Made by a program: the position numbers and the translations under genes. Source: Umezawaea beigongshangensis (GTDB lineage Bacteria > Actinomycetota > Actinomycetes > Mycobacteriales > Pseudonocardiaceae). From it: 64,000 nucleotides of DNA. How positions within the stretch are numbered: position 1 is the stretch's first letter; every line of letters begins with the position of its first letter. Below the pieces are notes generated by a model. The model was not told the origin of the DNA. It worked only from the letters and a program-made list of their open reading frames with translations, and ran no database searches. Where the stretch lies: the NCBI RefSeq assembly GCF_016464305.1, contig NZ_JAEIOJ010000009.1, positions 124,001-188,000 on the forward strand, written 5' to 3'. Shown here piece by piece: positions 34,345 to 42,440 of the stretch.

Positions 34345-34779
34345 GTGTTCCACAACGCCATCGGCCACACCCGGCCACGGGTGACGCCGCACCGCGAGAC
34401 GGTGCTGCGCGTCCTCTCCGAGCTGGCCGGACCCGCCACGGCACACGTGATCCACCGGCACGCGCGGGCGACCGGCGGGCGGATCGGCCTGTCGACGGTC
34501 TACCGGCACCTCTCCTCGCTGACCCTGGCCGGAATCGCCGACGTCACGCGCGACCCGGCCGGTCAGCACCTCTACCACCTCAGGTCGGACGACGAGCACG
34601 ACCTCCCGCTGACGTGCGCGCGGTGCGGCCGCGGCACCAGGGTGGGCGCCGCCGCGGTCGCGCGGTGGGCCGCCAGGACCGCGGCCCTGCACGGGTTCAC
34701 CGACGTGCGGGTGACCGCGGCGGTGACCGGCGTGTGTCCACTGTGCCCGGTCGAGCGCTCCGCCGCGCCGGGCGGGTGA
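34345..34779 (+). CDS. Fur/Zur-family metal-dependent repressor, 144 aa
   Basis: The winged helix shows HTRPRVTPHRETVLRVLSEL and GLSTVYRHLSSLTLAGIADV, the Fur-family recognition helix pattern (STVYRHL). The dimerisation half has a four-Cys structural zinc site: CARCG and CPLC. The segment ARWAARTAALHGFTDVRVTA resembles Zur more than Fur or Nur. The His-rich stretch before the first Cys pair in Zur (HHHHLVC as recalled) is reduced to EHDLPLTC here. It starts at GTG 34345 with a GAGGGGG site, 73 bases after the dehydrogenase gene, and probably shares its transcript. It is the obvious candidate to bind the two Zur-like boxes. Confidence 0.87.
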   Translation: MFHNAIGHTRPRVTPHRETVLRVLSELAGPATAHVIHRHARATGGRIGLSTVYRHLSSLTLAGIADVTRDPAGQHLYHLRSDDEHDLPLTCARCGRGTRVGAAAVARWAARTAALHGFTDVRVTAAVTGVCPLCPVERSAAPGG

Positions 34780-34840
34780 CGGAGCTTCCCGCCCCGGGCG
34801 CGCGGCGGCTGCCGGGGAGCGGCCGGACGCGGGCACGTGC

Positions 34841-35800
34841 TCACGTCCGGCCGAAGGCCCGGCGGTACGCGGTCGGACTGGTGCCGGTGGCCCTGCGGAA
34901 GCGGGCACGGAGGTTGGCCGCGGTGCCGAGGCCGACGCGCCGGGCCACCTCGTCGATGCTGTCGCCACCGGATTCGAGGAGCTGCTTGGCGAGGTCGATC
35001 CGGGCCGCCAGCAGCCACTGCGTCGGCGACACACCGGCCTCCTGGACGAAGCGGCGGGCGAACGTGCGCTCGGACAGCGCCGCGTGCTCGGCCAGCCGCG
35101 GGACCGACAGCTCCTCGCCGAGGTGGTGCAGCGCCCACTCCCGCGTCCGCGCGAGCGACTGTCCGGACGTCGGCGGCATCGCCCTGGTGATGAACTGGCT
35201 CTGACCCCCGGCGCGGTGCGGTGCGGCGACCGCGAACCTGGCCGCGGTGTTGGCGGCGACCGCGCCGTGGTCGCGCCGGACGACGTGCAGGCAGAGGTCG
35301 AGTCCCGCGGACGCTCCGGCGGAGGTCAGCACCTGACCGTCGTCGAGGTAGAGGACCTCGGGGTTCACCGTGACGGCCGGATGCCTCCGGGCCAGGAGGC
35401 CCGCCGCCCGCCAGTGCGTGGTGACGGTCAGTCCGTCGAGCAGGCCCGCCTCGGCCAGGGCGAAGGTGCCGGAGCAGATGGACACCATGCGGACACCGCT
35501 GGCGTGGGCCCGGCGCAGTGCCCGCAGCGCGGCGTCCGGGACCGGCTGGCTCAGGTCGTAGCCGGGGACGATCACCATGTCGGCCCGGAACAGCTCGTCG
35601 AGTCCGCGATCGACGTTCAAGGAGTAGCCGTCGCTGCTGCGGACCGCTCCCGGCTCCAGCGCGCACAGGGTGAGCTCGTAGTGGTGGGGCAGGGAACCGA
35701 ACACCAGCAGCGGAACGCCGAGGTCGAAGGTCACCACACCGTCCAGAACCAGAACGGCGAGGGTGGTGACCGTCGTGGCGGAGTGCGCACGAACGTTCAT
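34841..35800 (-). CDS. GlxA-family AraC-type transcriptional regulator, 319 aa
   Basis: The N-terminal half is a DJ-1/PfpI-like domain (TLAVLVLDGVVTFDLGVPLL, VPGYDLSQPV, VSICSGTFALAEAGLLDGLT) in which the nucleophile elbow Cys is present. The C-terminal half is an AraC double helix-turn-helix: LSVPRLAEHAALSERTFARR and GDSIDEVARRVGLGTAANLR, ending ATGTSPTAYRRAF. Such GlxA-type proteins regulate adjacent genes. It is divergent, across 71 bases, from a DJ-1/PfpI enzyme gene, which is the likely target. Its 3' end converges on the Fur/Zur gene. Confidence 0.92.
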   Translation of the reverse strand: MNVRAHSATTVTTLAVLVLDGVVTFDLGVPLLVFGSLPHHYELTLCALEPGAVRSSDGYSLNVDRGLDELFRADMVIVPGYDLSQPVPDAALRALRRAHASGVRMVSICSGTFALAEAGLLDGLTVTTHWRAAGLLARRHPAVTVNPEVLYLDDGQVLTSAGASAGLDLCLHVVRRDHGAVAANTAARFAVAAPHRAGGQSQFITRAMPPTSGQSLARTREWALHHLGEELSVPRLAEHAALSERTFARRFVQEAGVSPTQWLLAARIDLAKQLLESGGDSIDEVARRVGLGTAANLRARFRRATGTSPTAYRRAFGRT

Positions 35801-35871
35801 GGCAGAAAAATAGCAGATTTTGTCAGAACAGCCACTCGATCACGAGTGCGCCGACCATTAGCGTGTGTTGC

Positions 35872-36594
35872 ATGAGCAGCTACACAACGATCAGCGCCGA
35901 ACGCCGTCTCGTCGTCGCCGTGCTTCTCTTCGAGGGTCACACCGCGCTCGATCTCGTCGGTCCGTGCACGGCGTTCGCGAGTGCGGGAATGGAGATCCAC
36001 CTCGTCTCCGAAACGCTCGAACCGGTGCTGACCGACACCGGATTCACCATCTCGCCGACCACCACGTACGACGACTGCCCCGCAGAGCCGGACGTCCTGT
36101 TCGTGCCGGGAGGGCTCGTGAACGAGGTGATGCTCGACGACAGGGCCATCGCGTTCCTCGCCGACCGCGGTGCGACCGCGTCCTTCATCACGTCGGTCTG
36201 CACGGGATCGCTCGTCCTCGCGGCGGCCGGCCTGCTCGACGGCTACCGCTCGGCGACGCACTGGTCCACCCGCGACCACCTGGCACGACTGGGTGTCGAG
36301 GTCTCGACCGAGCGGGTGTGCGTCGACCGGAACAGGTTCTCGGGCGGTGGCGTGACAGCCGGAATCGACTTCGGCCTCACGATCGTCGCCCACGTCCTCG
36401 GCGAGGAATCGGCGAAGTTCGCTCAACTCGTCATGGAGTACGACCCGGAACCGCCGTTCGACGCCGGTTCCCCGGAGGGCGCCGGACCCGAAGCGGTGGC
36501 CCAGTTCACCCGGTTCGCCTCTCAGCCCGACGAGAATCTCGGGAAAGCCGTGTCCCGCGTGCTCGAACAGCGGAGGGCGACGGTGTCGAAATAG
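35872..36594 (+). CDS. DJ-1/PfpI-family protein, isonitrile-hydratase-like, 240 aa
   Basis: The core is RRLVVAVLLFEGHTALDLVG (about residues 9-28), CPAEPDVLFVPGGLVNEVML, and the nucleophile elbow SFITSVCTGSLVLAAAGLLD, with Cys near residue 107. THWSTRDHLARLGVEV and GGGVTAGIDFGLTIVAHVLG are typical of the isonitrile hydratase (InhA) branch. That branch converts isonitriles to N-formamides, but related proteins have other roles, so the substrate is open. The ATG at 35872 lies 71 bases from the divergent GlxA-type regulator. The shared promoter region is AT-rich relative to its surroundings, suggesting that the two are regulated together. Confidence 0.85.
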   Translation: MSSYTTISAERRLVVAVLLFEGHTALDLVGPCTAFASAGMEIHLVSETLEPVLTDTGFTISPTTTYDDCPAEPDVLFVPGGLVNEVMLDDRAIAFLADRGATASFITSVCTGSLVLAAAGLLDGYRSATHWSTRDHLARLGVEVSTERVCVDRNRFSGGGVTAGIDFGLTIVAHVLGEESAKFAQLVMEYDPEPPFDAGSPEGAGPEAVAQFTRFASQPDENLGKAVSRVLEQRRATVSK

Positions 36595-36886
36595 TCCCGG
36601 TGTCGCGACCGACGTGACGAACCGCACCGGCCCTGGAATGGGGAGCGCATTTCATCGCACGGTTCCGAGAACGACGCTCCTCGACGTCGCGGTGGCGGTT
36701 CGTCCGGTGCGGGAGGTGTCGAAGGCACCGCTGCCCTCCGCACGTCACCGTTGTTCGGGTGACCTCAGCGCGGCCTCCGCGGCGTTCCGCGGGGGTGCGG
36801 CCGCTTCGGGGTTCGCGATCCGGCGGTGCGTTCGACGTGTCCACCACCCCGGCGAGCCGCTCGGACACCGCGGTCGGTGGAGACCC

Positions 36887-37450
36887 TCAGACGTGGAGGT
36901 GGTCGACGTCCGAGGAGGTCGCTGTGTGCAGTTCGAGAGTGCCGAGGTGGTCCGCAGCTCCGGTGAGGAGGACGGTCTGGTCCTTCCAGCCGACCCGGAT
37001 CACCACGGCACCCAGCGCGTCGATCCGGGTGCCCGGTACGAGGCCGTGGTCGATCACGACCTCCACGGGCACGACGGACGCCTCGGCAACAGCCGCACGG
37101 ACCCGGTCGTGGTTCGCGACGGAGCTTCCGCGCACGGGCACCACCAAGCCGCTTCCGCGATCCCGGGTCCTGCTCAGGAAGTCGAGCAGCTGGCTCTCGG
37201 CGTTCTCCACGGGAAGCCCTCGCGGGGACAGCCCGTGCGACGACCGCACGGTCTTGATCACCAGCAGCAGAGTCCCGGCCGAGGACCGGTGGGTGACCTC
37301 CACGGCCCACGGCCGGTCGTTGACACCGTGCGTCCCCACCGCCGCGATCGGCCCCAGACCCATGACGGCGGACGCCGCGGCCACGGGACCGGGAAACGCG
37401 GCGAGGTGTTCACCAGGACGGCGAAAGCGAGGAAGACCTGCGTCCCCCAT
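36887..37450 (-). CDS. Hypothetical protein, 187 aa
   Basis: I do not recognise this protein. From about residue 30 it reads like a real folded domain: MGLGPIAAVGTHGVNDRPWA, AGTLLLVIKTVRSSHGLSPR, VVPVEVVIDHGLVPGTRIDA, LGAVVIRVGWKDQTVLLTGA. It seems to be a beta-rich soluble protein without transmembrane segments. The ATG at 37450 lacks a clear ribosome-binding site; an internal ATG at 37361-37363 would give 158 residues. A small minus-strand gene ends 64 bases upstream, so the two may be one unit. Confidence 0.5.
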   Translation of the reverse strand: MGDAGLPRFRRPGEHLAAFPGPVAAASAVMGLGPIAAVGTHGVNDRPWAVEVTHRSSAGTLLLVIKTVRSSHGLSPRGLPVENAESQLLDFLSRTRDRGSGLVVPVRGSSVANHDRVRAAVAEASVVPVEVVIDHGLVPGTRIDALGAVVIRVGWKDQTVLLTGAADHLGTLELHTATSSDVDHLHV

Positions 37451-37514
37451 CGGCCGGTGGTCCACGAGACGTGCCCCCTCGCTCGACCGAGCGCCTCCCC
37501 CGCGTGGCAGGCGC

Positions 37515-37721
37515 TCAGCAGGTGTGATCGAGATCGGCGGGCCCGCCGGAGCAGCAGACCGAACCACTCACCACCGTAGCGACCAGGACGACGGCGTCCA
37601 GCGTCACCGGACCGGGCAGGAGGTGGTCCCAGCCGGTGACGTGGTCGCGGGAGCACTCCTCGAGCACGGCCACCTCCCGACCCCGCTCCCGGAAGCCCGT
37701 CTCGGTGCTGCCGCACTCCAC
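37515..37721 (-). CDS. Small cysteine-containing hypothetical protein, 68 aa
   Basis: The GTG at 37719-37721 follows a GGAGG site by 8 bases and opens VECGSTETGFRERGREVAVL, then EECSRDHVTGWDHLLPGPVT, then a hydrophobic stretch LDAVVLVATVVSGSVCC. There are five cysteines in 68 residues. I do not recognise the family. The good ribosome-binding site and protein-like composition support it, and it lies upstream of the hypothetical gene ending at 36887 on the same strand. Confidence 0.42.
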   Translation of the reverse strand: MECGSTETGFRERGREVAVLEECSRDHVTGWDHLLPGPVTLDAVVLVATVVSGSVCCSGGPADLDHTC

Positions 37722-37817
37722 CGACCTCACCTCCGCACGCGCAACCACCGGTTGCTCCGAACGGCGACCACCTCGCTCCGGGAGAGGGCGTCACCGAGGA
37801 GGTCGTCGGTCGCGGTC

Positions 37818-37855
37818 GATCACAACGGGTTCTGAACCGGATCACAGCGGGTTCT
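37818..37855. repeat. Two 16-base direct repeats upstream of the subtilase gene
   Basis: GATCACAACGGGTTCT (37818-37833) recurs as GATCACAGCGGGTTCT (37840-37855), 15 of 16 bases identical, with a 22-base period. Two helical turns between copies puts both sites on one face of the DNA, as expected for tandem operators. They end 80 bases before the subtilase start. The binding protein is unknown. Confidence 0.5.
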
Positions 37856-37935
37856 TCACACCTCGCCGCCATCGTCGTGCTGCGGACGCGCCACCGGCGC
37901 GTCCTCGACGACAGCGACGGGAGCGACACCACCCG

Positions 37936-40900
37936 ATGAGAAGACTCCGACATCCGATCCTGCCGACGGCCGCGTCGGCCACCGCGGCCCTGGTGGTCGC
38001 GGCGGTGCTGGTGGCTCCGATCCGTGCCACGGCGGCGGACGAGCCCCCGGACACCGGCACCGAAGCTCTGCGATCGGTCACGCTGATCACCGGTGACCGC
38101 GTTCTGGTGCGCGGCGACCGCGTCGCCGGTGTGACCGCGGCACCCGAACGCGCGGGAACGGGGTTCCTGCGCAGACAGGTCGAGGGCCACGAGCACGTCG
38201 TGCCGCTCGACGCCGTGCCCCTGCTGACGGAGGGACGGCTGGACGAGCGGCTGTTCGACGTCACCGAACTGCTCGCGCAGGGCATGACGGACCAGGACGA
38301 GCCGGAACTGCCGGTGATCGTCACCGGTGCCGCTGGCGACGAGTTGCGCGCCGCGGACGTTCCGGCCGGGGCCGAGGTGACCACCAGCGTGCCGTCGCTG
38401 GGCGTGCGGGCGCTGAGCGTGGACAGGTCCGACGCCCCCGCCTTCTGGAACTCGTTGCGCGAGAAGGCGACCGCCCGCGCGTCCGGCGCCGTGGACAAGA
38501 TCTGGCTCAACGGCAGGGTGAGCGCCTCGCTGGACCGCACGGTGCCGAAGATCGGCGCCCCGCGGGCGTGGGAGCAGGGCTTCAGCGCGCAGGGCGCGAA
38601 GGTGGCGGTGCTCGACACCGGGTACGACCCGACGCACCCCGACCTGGTCGGCCGGGTCGACGCGGCCGCCGTGTTCACCGGCGAGCCCGACGCCGTCGAC
38701 CGCACCGGGCACGGCACGCACGTCGCCTCCACCATCGCGGGTTCGGGCGCCGCGTCCGGTGGCCGGTACCGGGGCGTGGCCCCCGACGCCAGGCTGCTGG
38801 TGGGCAAGGTGCTCGACGACAACGGCGGCGGCAGCGACGCCGAGGTCATCGCCGGGATGGCGTGGGCCGTGCAGCAGGGCGCGCGGGTGGTGAACATGAG
38901 CCTGGGCTCGCGCCCCACCGACGGCACGGACCTGCTGTCGCAGAAGCTGAACGAGCTGTCCGAGTCCTCCGGCGCGCTGTTCGTGGTCTCGGCGGGCAAC
39001 AGCGGCCCGAACGGTGTGGTGACCGCGCCGTCCACGGCCGACCGGGCGCTGTCGGTCGCCAGCACCACCGTCGACGACGTCGTCAGCGACTTCTCCAGCA
39101 CCGGGCCGCGACGCGGCGACCTCGGTCTCAAGCCCGAGATCGCCGCGCCCGGCTCGGACGTCGTCGCGGCACGGGCGGCGGGCACGCTCGCCCGGCAGGC
39201 CGTGGACGAGCACCACGCCAGGCTGTCGGGCACCTCCATGGCCAGCCCGCACGTCGCGGGTGCGGCGGCGATCGTCGCCGGGCAGCACCCCGAGTGGACC
39301 GGGCAGCAGATCAAGGCCGCGCTCACGGGCACCGCGGAGGTGCTGCCCGACGCGCCCGTGTTCCGCCAGGGCGCCGGGCGCGTCGACGTGGCGGACGCGG
39401 TCCGCAGCACCGTGCGGGGGCAGGAGGCCACGCTCGGGGCGGGTCTGCTGAGGTGGCCGCACGACGACACCGAGCCGGTCGTGCGCACGCAGACCTACCA
39501 CAACGACGGGGACCAGCCGGTGACCGCGCGCCTGGACCTGCAGGTGGCCGCGGTCGACGGTGCCCGGCCTCCGGAGGGGATGTTCTCCCTGGACCACGAG
39601 GAGATCGTGATCCCGGCGCGCGGCAGCGCCTCGGTGTCGGTGACCACCACCCGCGCGAACGCGTGGGTCGGCCGGTACGCGGGTCGGCTCACCGCCACGA
39701 CGGCGGAGGGGTCTCTGACGACGCCGTTCGCCGTGGGGCTCGACGTGGAGAAGCGCGAGCTGACCGTGCGGACGCTCGGCCGCGACGGTGAGCCCGCGCT
39801 GGCGAACGTGATGGTGCAGAACGAGGACACCGGCTTCGTCACCAGCGCTCTGACCGCCGGCGGGGTGTTCACCGAGCGCGTGCCGCTGGGGCGCTACCGG
39901 GTGATCGGGCAGGTGGTGGACGTCCAGGACGGTTTCGCCGGTGGCCACTACAGCGACCTGACCGAGTTCGCGATCGGCGTCGAGGGCACCACCGGCGACG
40001 GCGAGGTGGTCGTCGACGCCCGCGAGGGCAGGCCGCTCACCACGTCCGTGCAGGACCCGCACGCGCGGAAGATCGGTGTCTCCGCGTACAACGTGTCCTC
40101 CAGCCTGGACACCCCCGGTGGTCGTTCCAGCGCCAGCACGTTGTTCTACGGCACTCTGGACGGTCACCACGCGATCGGCGCCGCGATGCCCGGTCTGAGG
40201 TACGGCTTCATGGAGCACTGGGACCACCCGATGGCCTCGGTGCGCATTCCCGGCGCGGACGGTGTCGAGGTGCAGAGCGTCGTCGACAACTCCGCGGGCC
40301 ACCTCGGATCGGTGCGCGCACCGCTGGTCGACGTCGGTGACGGCGCGACCGAGACGCTGCCCGACGTGACCGGCGCCGTCGCGCTGATCGCCGACGAGCA
40401 GCCCGTCGACCAGGAGGTGATGAACCAGCGGGTCCGTGCCCTCGCGGAGCGGGGCGCGGTCTTCGTGCTGTCCTACAACTACGTGCCCGACCACAGCACC
40501 GTGCCGGTGTTCCAGCTGTTCGGAACCCGCGACGTGACGCTGCTGCGGGCCCGCCTGGCGGCGGGACCGGCCGAGGTGGAGATCGAGGGGCGGCTCGGCG
40601 GTCCCAGCAACTACCACCTCAGCGAGACCGTGCGCGGTGAACTGCCCTCCGGGCGCCACTGGAGCTTCCGCGACGCCGACCTGGGCACCGTGCAGGCCGA
40701 GTACCGCGACCTCGACTCCGATCACCGCACCGAGCACGTGATGAACGTCCTGGAGTCCGACGGCATCAGCGGCGTGTACGAGTCGTCCTTCCGGTCACCG
40801 CACCGGCGTGTGGAGCACTACTCGCCCGGCACCACCTGGCAGGCCCTGTCCACCTCCGGCTACGACACCGAGACCGGTCAGCCCTTCGGCGGCGAGGAGT

Positions 40901-41601
40901 CGGCGCCGTGGACGCCGCGGGCGGGTGAGCGGCGCGCGCAGTGCTGGCGCTGCGGCGTCTTCGGACCGCAACTGCCCGAGGGAGGCGCGGCGGTGGTGAG
41001 GGACGGCGACGCGCTGGCGGTCGACGTCCAGCCGCTCTCGGTGGGGGACCCCACGCACCGTTCCCCGTCGGAGCCGCACGACACCCGCAGCACGGTCCTG
41101 CTGCGCGACGGCGTGGAGATCGGCCGCAGCGACGCGGTCGGCCCGGTGAGGTTCGCGCTTCCCGCCGAGGACTCCGCCTACCGGCTGGTCGTCGCGGGGA
41201 CCCGCGTCGGCGCGCACCGGCCGATGGGCGACTCCGTCTCGGTGGAGTGGGCCTTCCGCTCGGCCGGTGGACGGCAGACCGTGTCCCTGCTGGACGTGCG
41301 GTTCGCCCTGCCGCTGGACGAGGACAACGCGCTGCCCGCCGACACCGCCACCAGTGGGACGGTCTCGGTCGTGCGGCAGGGCGGCGCCGCCGCGGAGACC
41401 GCCGATCTGGGTGTCGAGGTGTCCTACGACGACGGTGTCACCTGGCTGGCCGCGCCCGTGAGCAGGACCGGGCAGGACTGGACCGTGGCCCTGCCCGCCG
41501 GTGGTGCGGCCGGCGGGTTCGTCTCGCTGCGGGCCACCGCGAGCGACGTGGAGGGCAACTCCGTCGTCGAGACCGCCCTGCGCGCCTACCGCCTGCGGTG
41601 A
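37936..41601 (+). CDS. Secreted S8 (subtilisin-family) serine protease, 1221 aa
   Basis: A Sec signal peptide is at the start (basic MRRLRHP, a hydrophobic core, then APIRATA-ADE). The catalytic triad is visible: Asp in VAVLDTGYDPTHPDL (about residue 230), His in DRTGHGTHVASTIAG (about 261), and Ser in LSGTSMASPHVAGAAAIVAG (about 433), with the oxyanion Asn in FVVSAGNSGPNG. An inhibitor-like pro-region of about 180 residues precedes the domain. A long C-terminal region of about 730 residues with beta-sandwich-like sequence follows; it contains a Cys pair in RRAQCWRCGVFG. This is the usual plan of large actinomycete extracellular proteases. Confidence 0.92.
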   Translation: MRRLRHPILPTAASATAALVVAAVLVAPIRATAADEPPDTGTEALRSVTLITGDRVLVRGDRVAGVTAAPERAGTGFLRRQVEGHEHVVPLDAVPLLTEGRLDERLFDVTELLAQGMTDQDEPELPVIVTGAAGDELRAADVPAGAEVTTSVPSLGVRALSVDRSDAPAFWNSLREKATARASGAVDKIWLNGRVSASLDRTVPKIGAPRAWEQGFSAQGAKVAVLDTGYDPTHPDLVGRVDAAAVFTGEPDAVDRTGHGTHVASTIAGSGAASGGRYRGVAPDARLLVGKVLDDNGGGSDAEVIAGMAWAVQQGARVVNMSLGSRPTDGTDLLSQKLNELSESSGALFVVSAGNSGPNGVVTAPSTADRALSVASTTVDDVVSDFSSTGPRRGDLGLKPEIAAPGSDVVAARAAGTLARQAVDEHHARLSGTSMASPHVAGAAAIVAGQHPEWTGQQIKAALTGTAEVLPDAPVFRQGAGRVDVADAVRSTVRGQEATLGAGLLRWPHDDTEPVVRTQTYHNDGDQPVTARLDLQVAAVDGARPPEGMFSLDHEEIVIPARGSASVSVTTTRANAWVGRYAGRLTATTAEGSLTTPFAVGLDVEKRELTVRTLGRDGEPALANVMVQNEDTGFVTSALTAGGVFTERVPLGRYRVIGQVVDVQDGFAGGHYSDLTEFAIGVEGTTGDGEVVVDAREGRPLTTSVQDPHARKIGVSAYNVSSSLDTPGGRSSASTLFYGTLDGHHAIGAAMPGLRYGFMEHWDHPMASVRIPGADGVEVQSVVDNSAGHLGSVRAPLVDVGDGATETLPDVTGAVALIADEQPVDQEVMNQRVRALAERGAVFVLSYNYVPDHSTVPVFQLFGTRDVTLLRARLAAGPAEVEIEGRLGGPSNYHLSETVRGELPSGRHWSFRDADLGTVQAEYRDLDSDHRTEHVMNVLESDGISGVYESSFRSPHRRVEHYSPGTTWQALSTSGYDTETGQPFGGEESAPWTPRAGERRAQCWRCGVFGPQLPEGGAAVVRDGDALAVDVQPLSVGDPTHRSPSEPHDTRSTVLLRDGVEIGRSDAVGPVRFALPAEDSAYRLVVAGTRVGAHRPMGDSVSVEWAFRSAGGRQTVSLLDVRFALPLDEDNALPADTATSGTVSVVRQGGAAAETADLGVEVSYDDGVTWLAAPVSRTGQDWTVALPAGGAAGGFVSLRATASDVEGNSVVETALRAYRLR

Positions 41602-41704
41602 GCACCGGGTGCGGGGGTGTCCTGGTGACGTCCCCGCACCCGCGCCCGACCGGAACGGCCGCGCCGCGGATCACCGGTGACGGCGTTCGGCCCGCGCCGC
41701 GCGG

Positions 41705-42285
41705 TCACGTCCAGACGACGCACCCCCGCCGGTGCAACTCGTCCAGCAGCGACGGGGAGGGCACGCAGGGGTTCCAGCGCAGGTCCAGCCTCTCCAGGAC
41801 GGCAGCTCGACGATCCGGTCCGGCAGCTCGACGAGGTGGTTGCTCCGCACGTCGAGCTGCCGGAGCAGGGGAAGACCGGCGAGCGGTTCCGGTAGCGCGG
41901 TCAGCGAGTTCTCCCGCAGGTCCAGGTGACGCAACTGGTGAAGAGCTGCCGCGGACGACGGCAGGTCCTCGATCACGTTGCCCCGCAGCCACAGCTCACG
42001 AAGCTCCCGGCAATCGCCGATGCCGTCGGGCAGGGCGCTCAGGCGGTTGTGCTGGGCGCGGAGCTCGATCAGGCCGGACATCCCGCCGATGCTCTCCGGC
42101 AGGACGGTGAGGTCGTTCTCGCCGACGTCGAGGTAGCGCAACCGGGTCAGCTTCCCCAGCGAGTCCGGCAGCTCGCGCAGGTCGTTGTCGTGCAGGTGGA
42201 GGCAGTCGCTCAGGCTGGTCAGGTCGCCCAGCTCGTCGGGCACCGCGCCGAGCTGTTCAGGCCACAGGTTCAGCACGTGCCGCAC
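41705..42285 (-). pseudogene. Leucine-rich-repeat protein gene with a frameshift near its 3' end
   Basis: The ATG at 42285 opens a run of about seven LRR units of 22-23 residues of the type LRYLDVGENDLTVLPESIGG, LRELWLRGNVIEDLPSSAAA and LRQLDVRSNHLVELPDRIVE. After VELPS, near 41796, the repeat pattern stops in this frame, but continues one frame over as LERLDLRWNPCVPSPSLLDE, then LHRRGCVVWT and a stop at 41705. One base appears to be missing. Unrepaired, the protein would run to 41671 with an unrelated tail. Bacterial LRR proteins of this short type are binding proteins of unknown partner. It may be a true mutation, a slippage site or a sequencing error. Confidence 0.8.
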
Positions 42286-42440
42286 GCGACCTCGTTCTCC
42301 TCCGGGTGCTCGTCACCCTCCACCCTCCGGTCGATCTTCGCCAGGTGCCACGCCGGTGATCGCCGTGGTGGAGCCGGTGCGGTGCGGGGTCGAACTGCCT
42401 GCTTTCGCCGCTATCTCCGAAAGTCGAAAGCCGTCAGGAT

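Larger units (their letters stand above)
11981..34779. other. Yersiniabactin-like metallophore (candidate zincophore) gene cluster
   Basis: The span runs from a divergent methyltransferase through the NRPS/PKS synthase, ABC importer and tailoring genes to a Fur/Zur-family regulator. Ten plus-strand genes from 12853 to 32112 are joined by overlaps or a 2-base gap and look like one operon. The domain total (five carrier, three Cy, one A, KS, AT, KR, TE, two free methyltransferases) equals the yersiniabactin synthase set apart from packaging. Two Zur-like boxes flank the operon-side promoters. Product identity and metal are inferred. Starter-unit genes are absent from the window. Confidence 0.75.
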
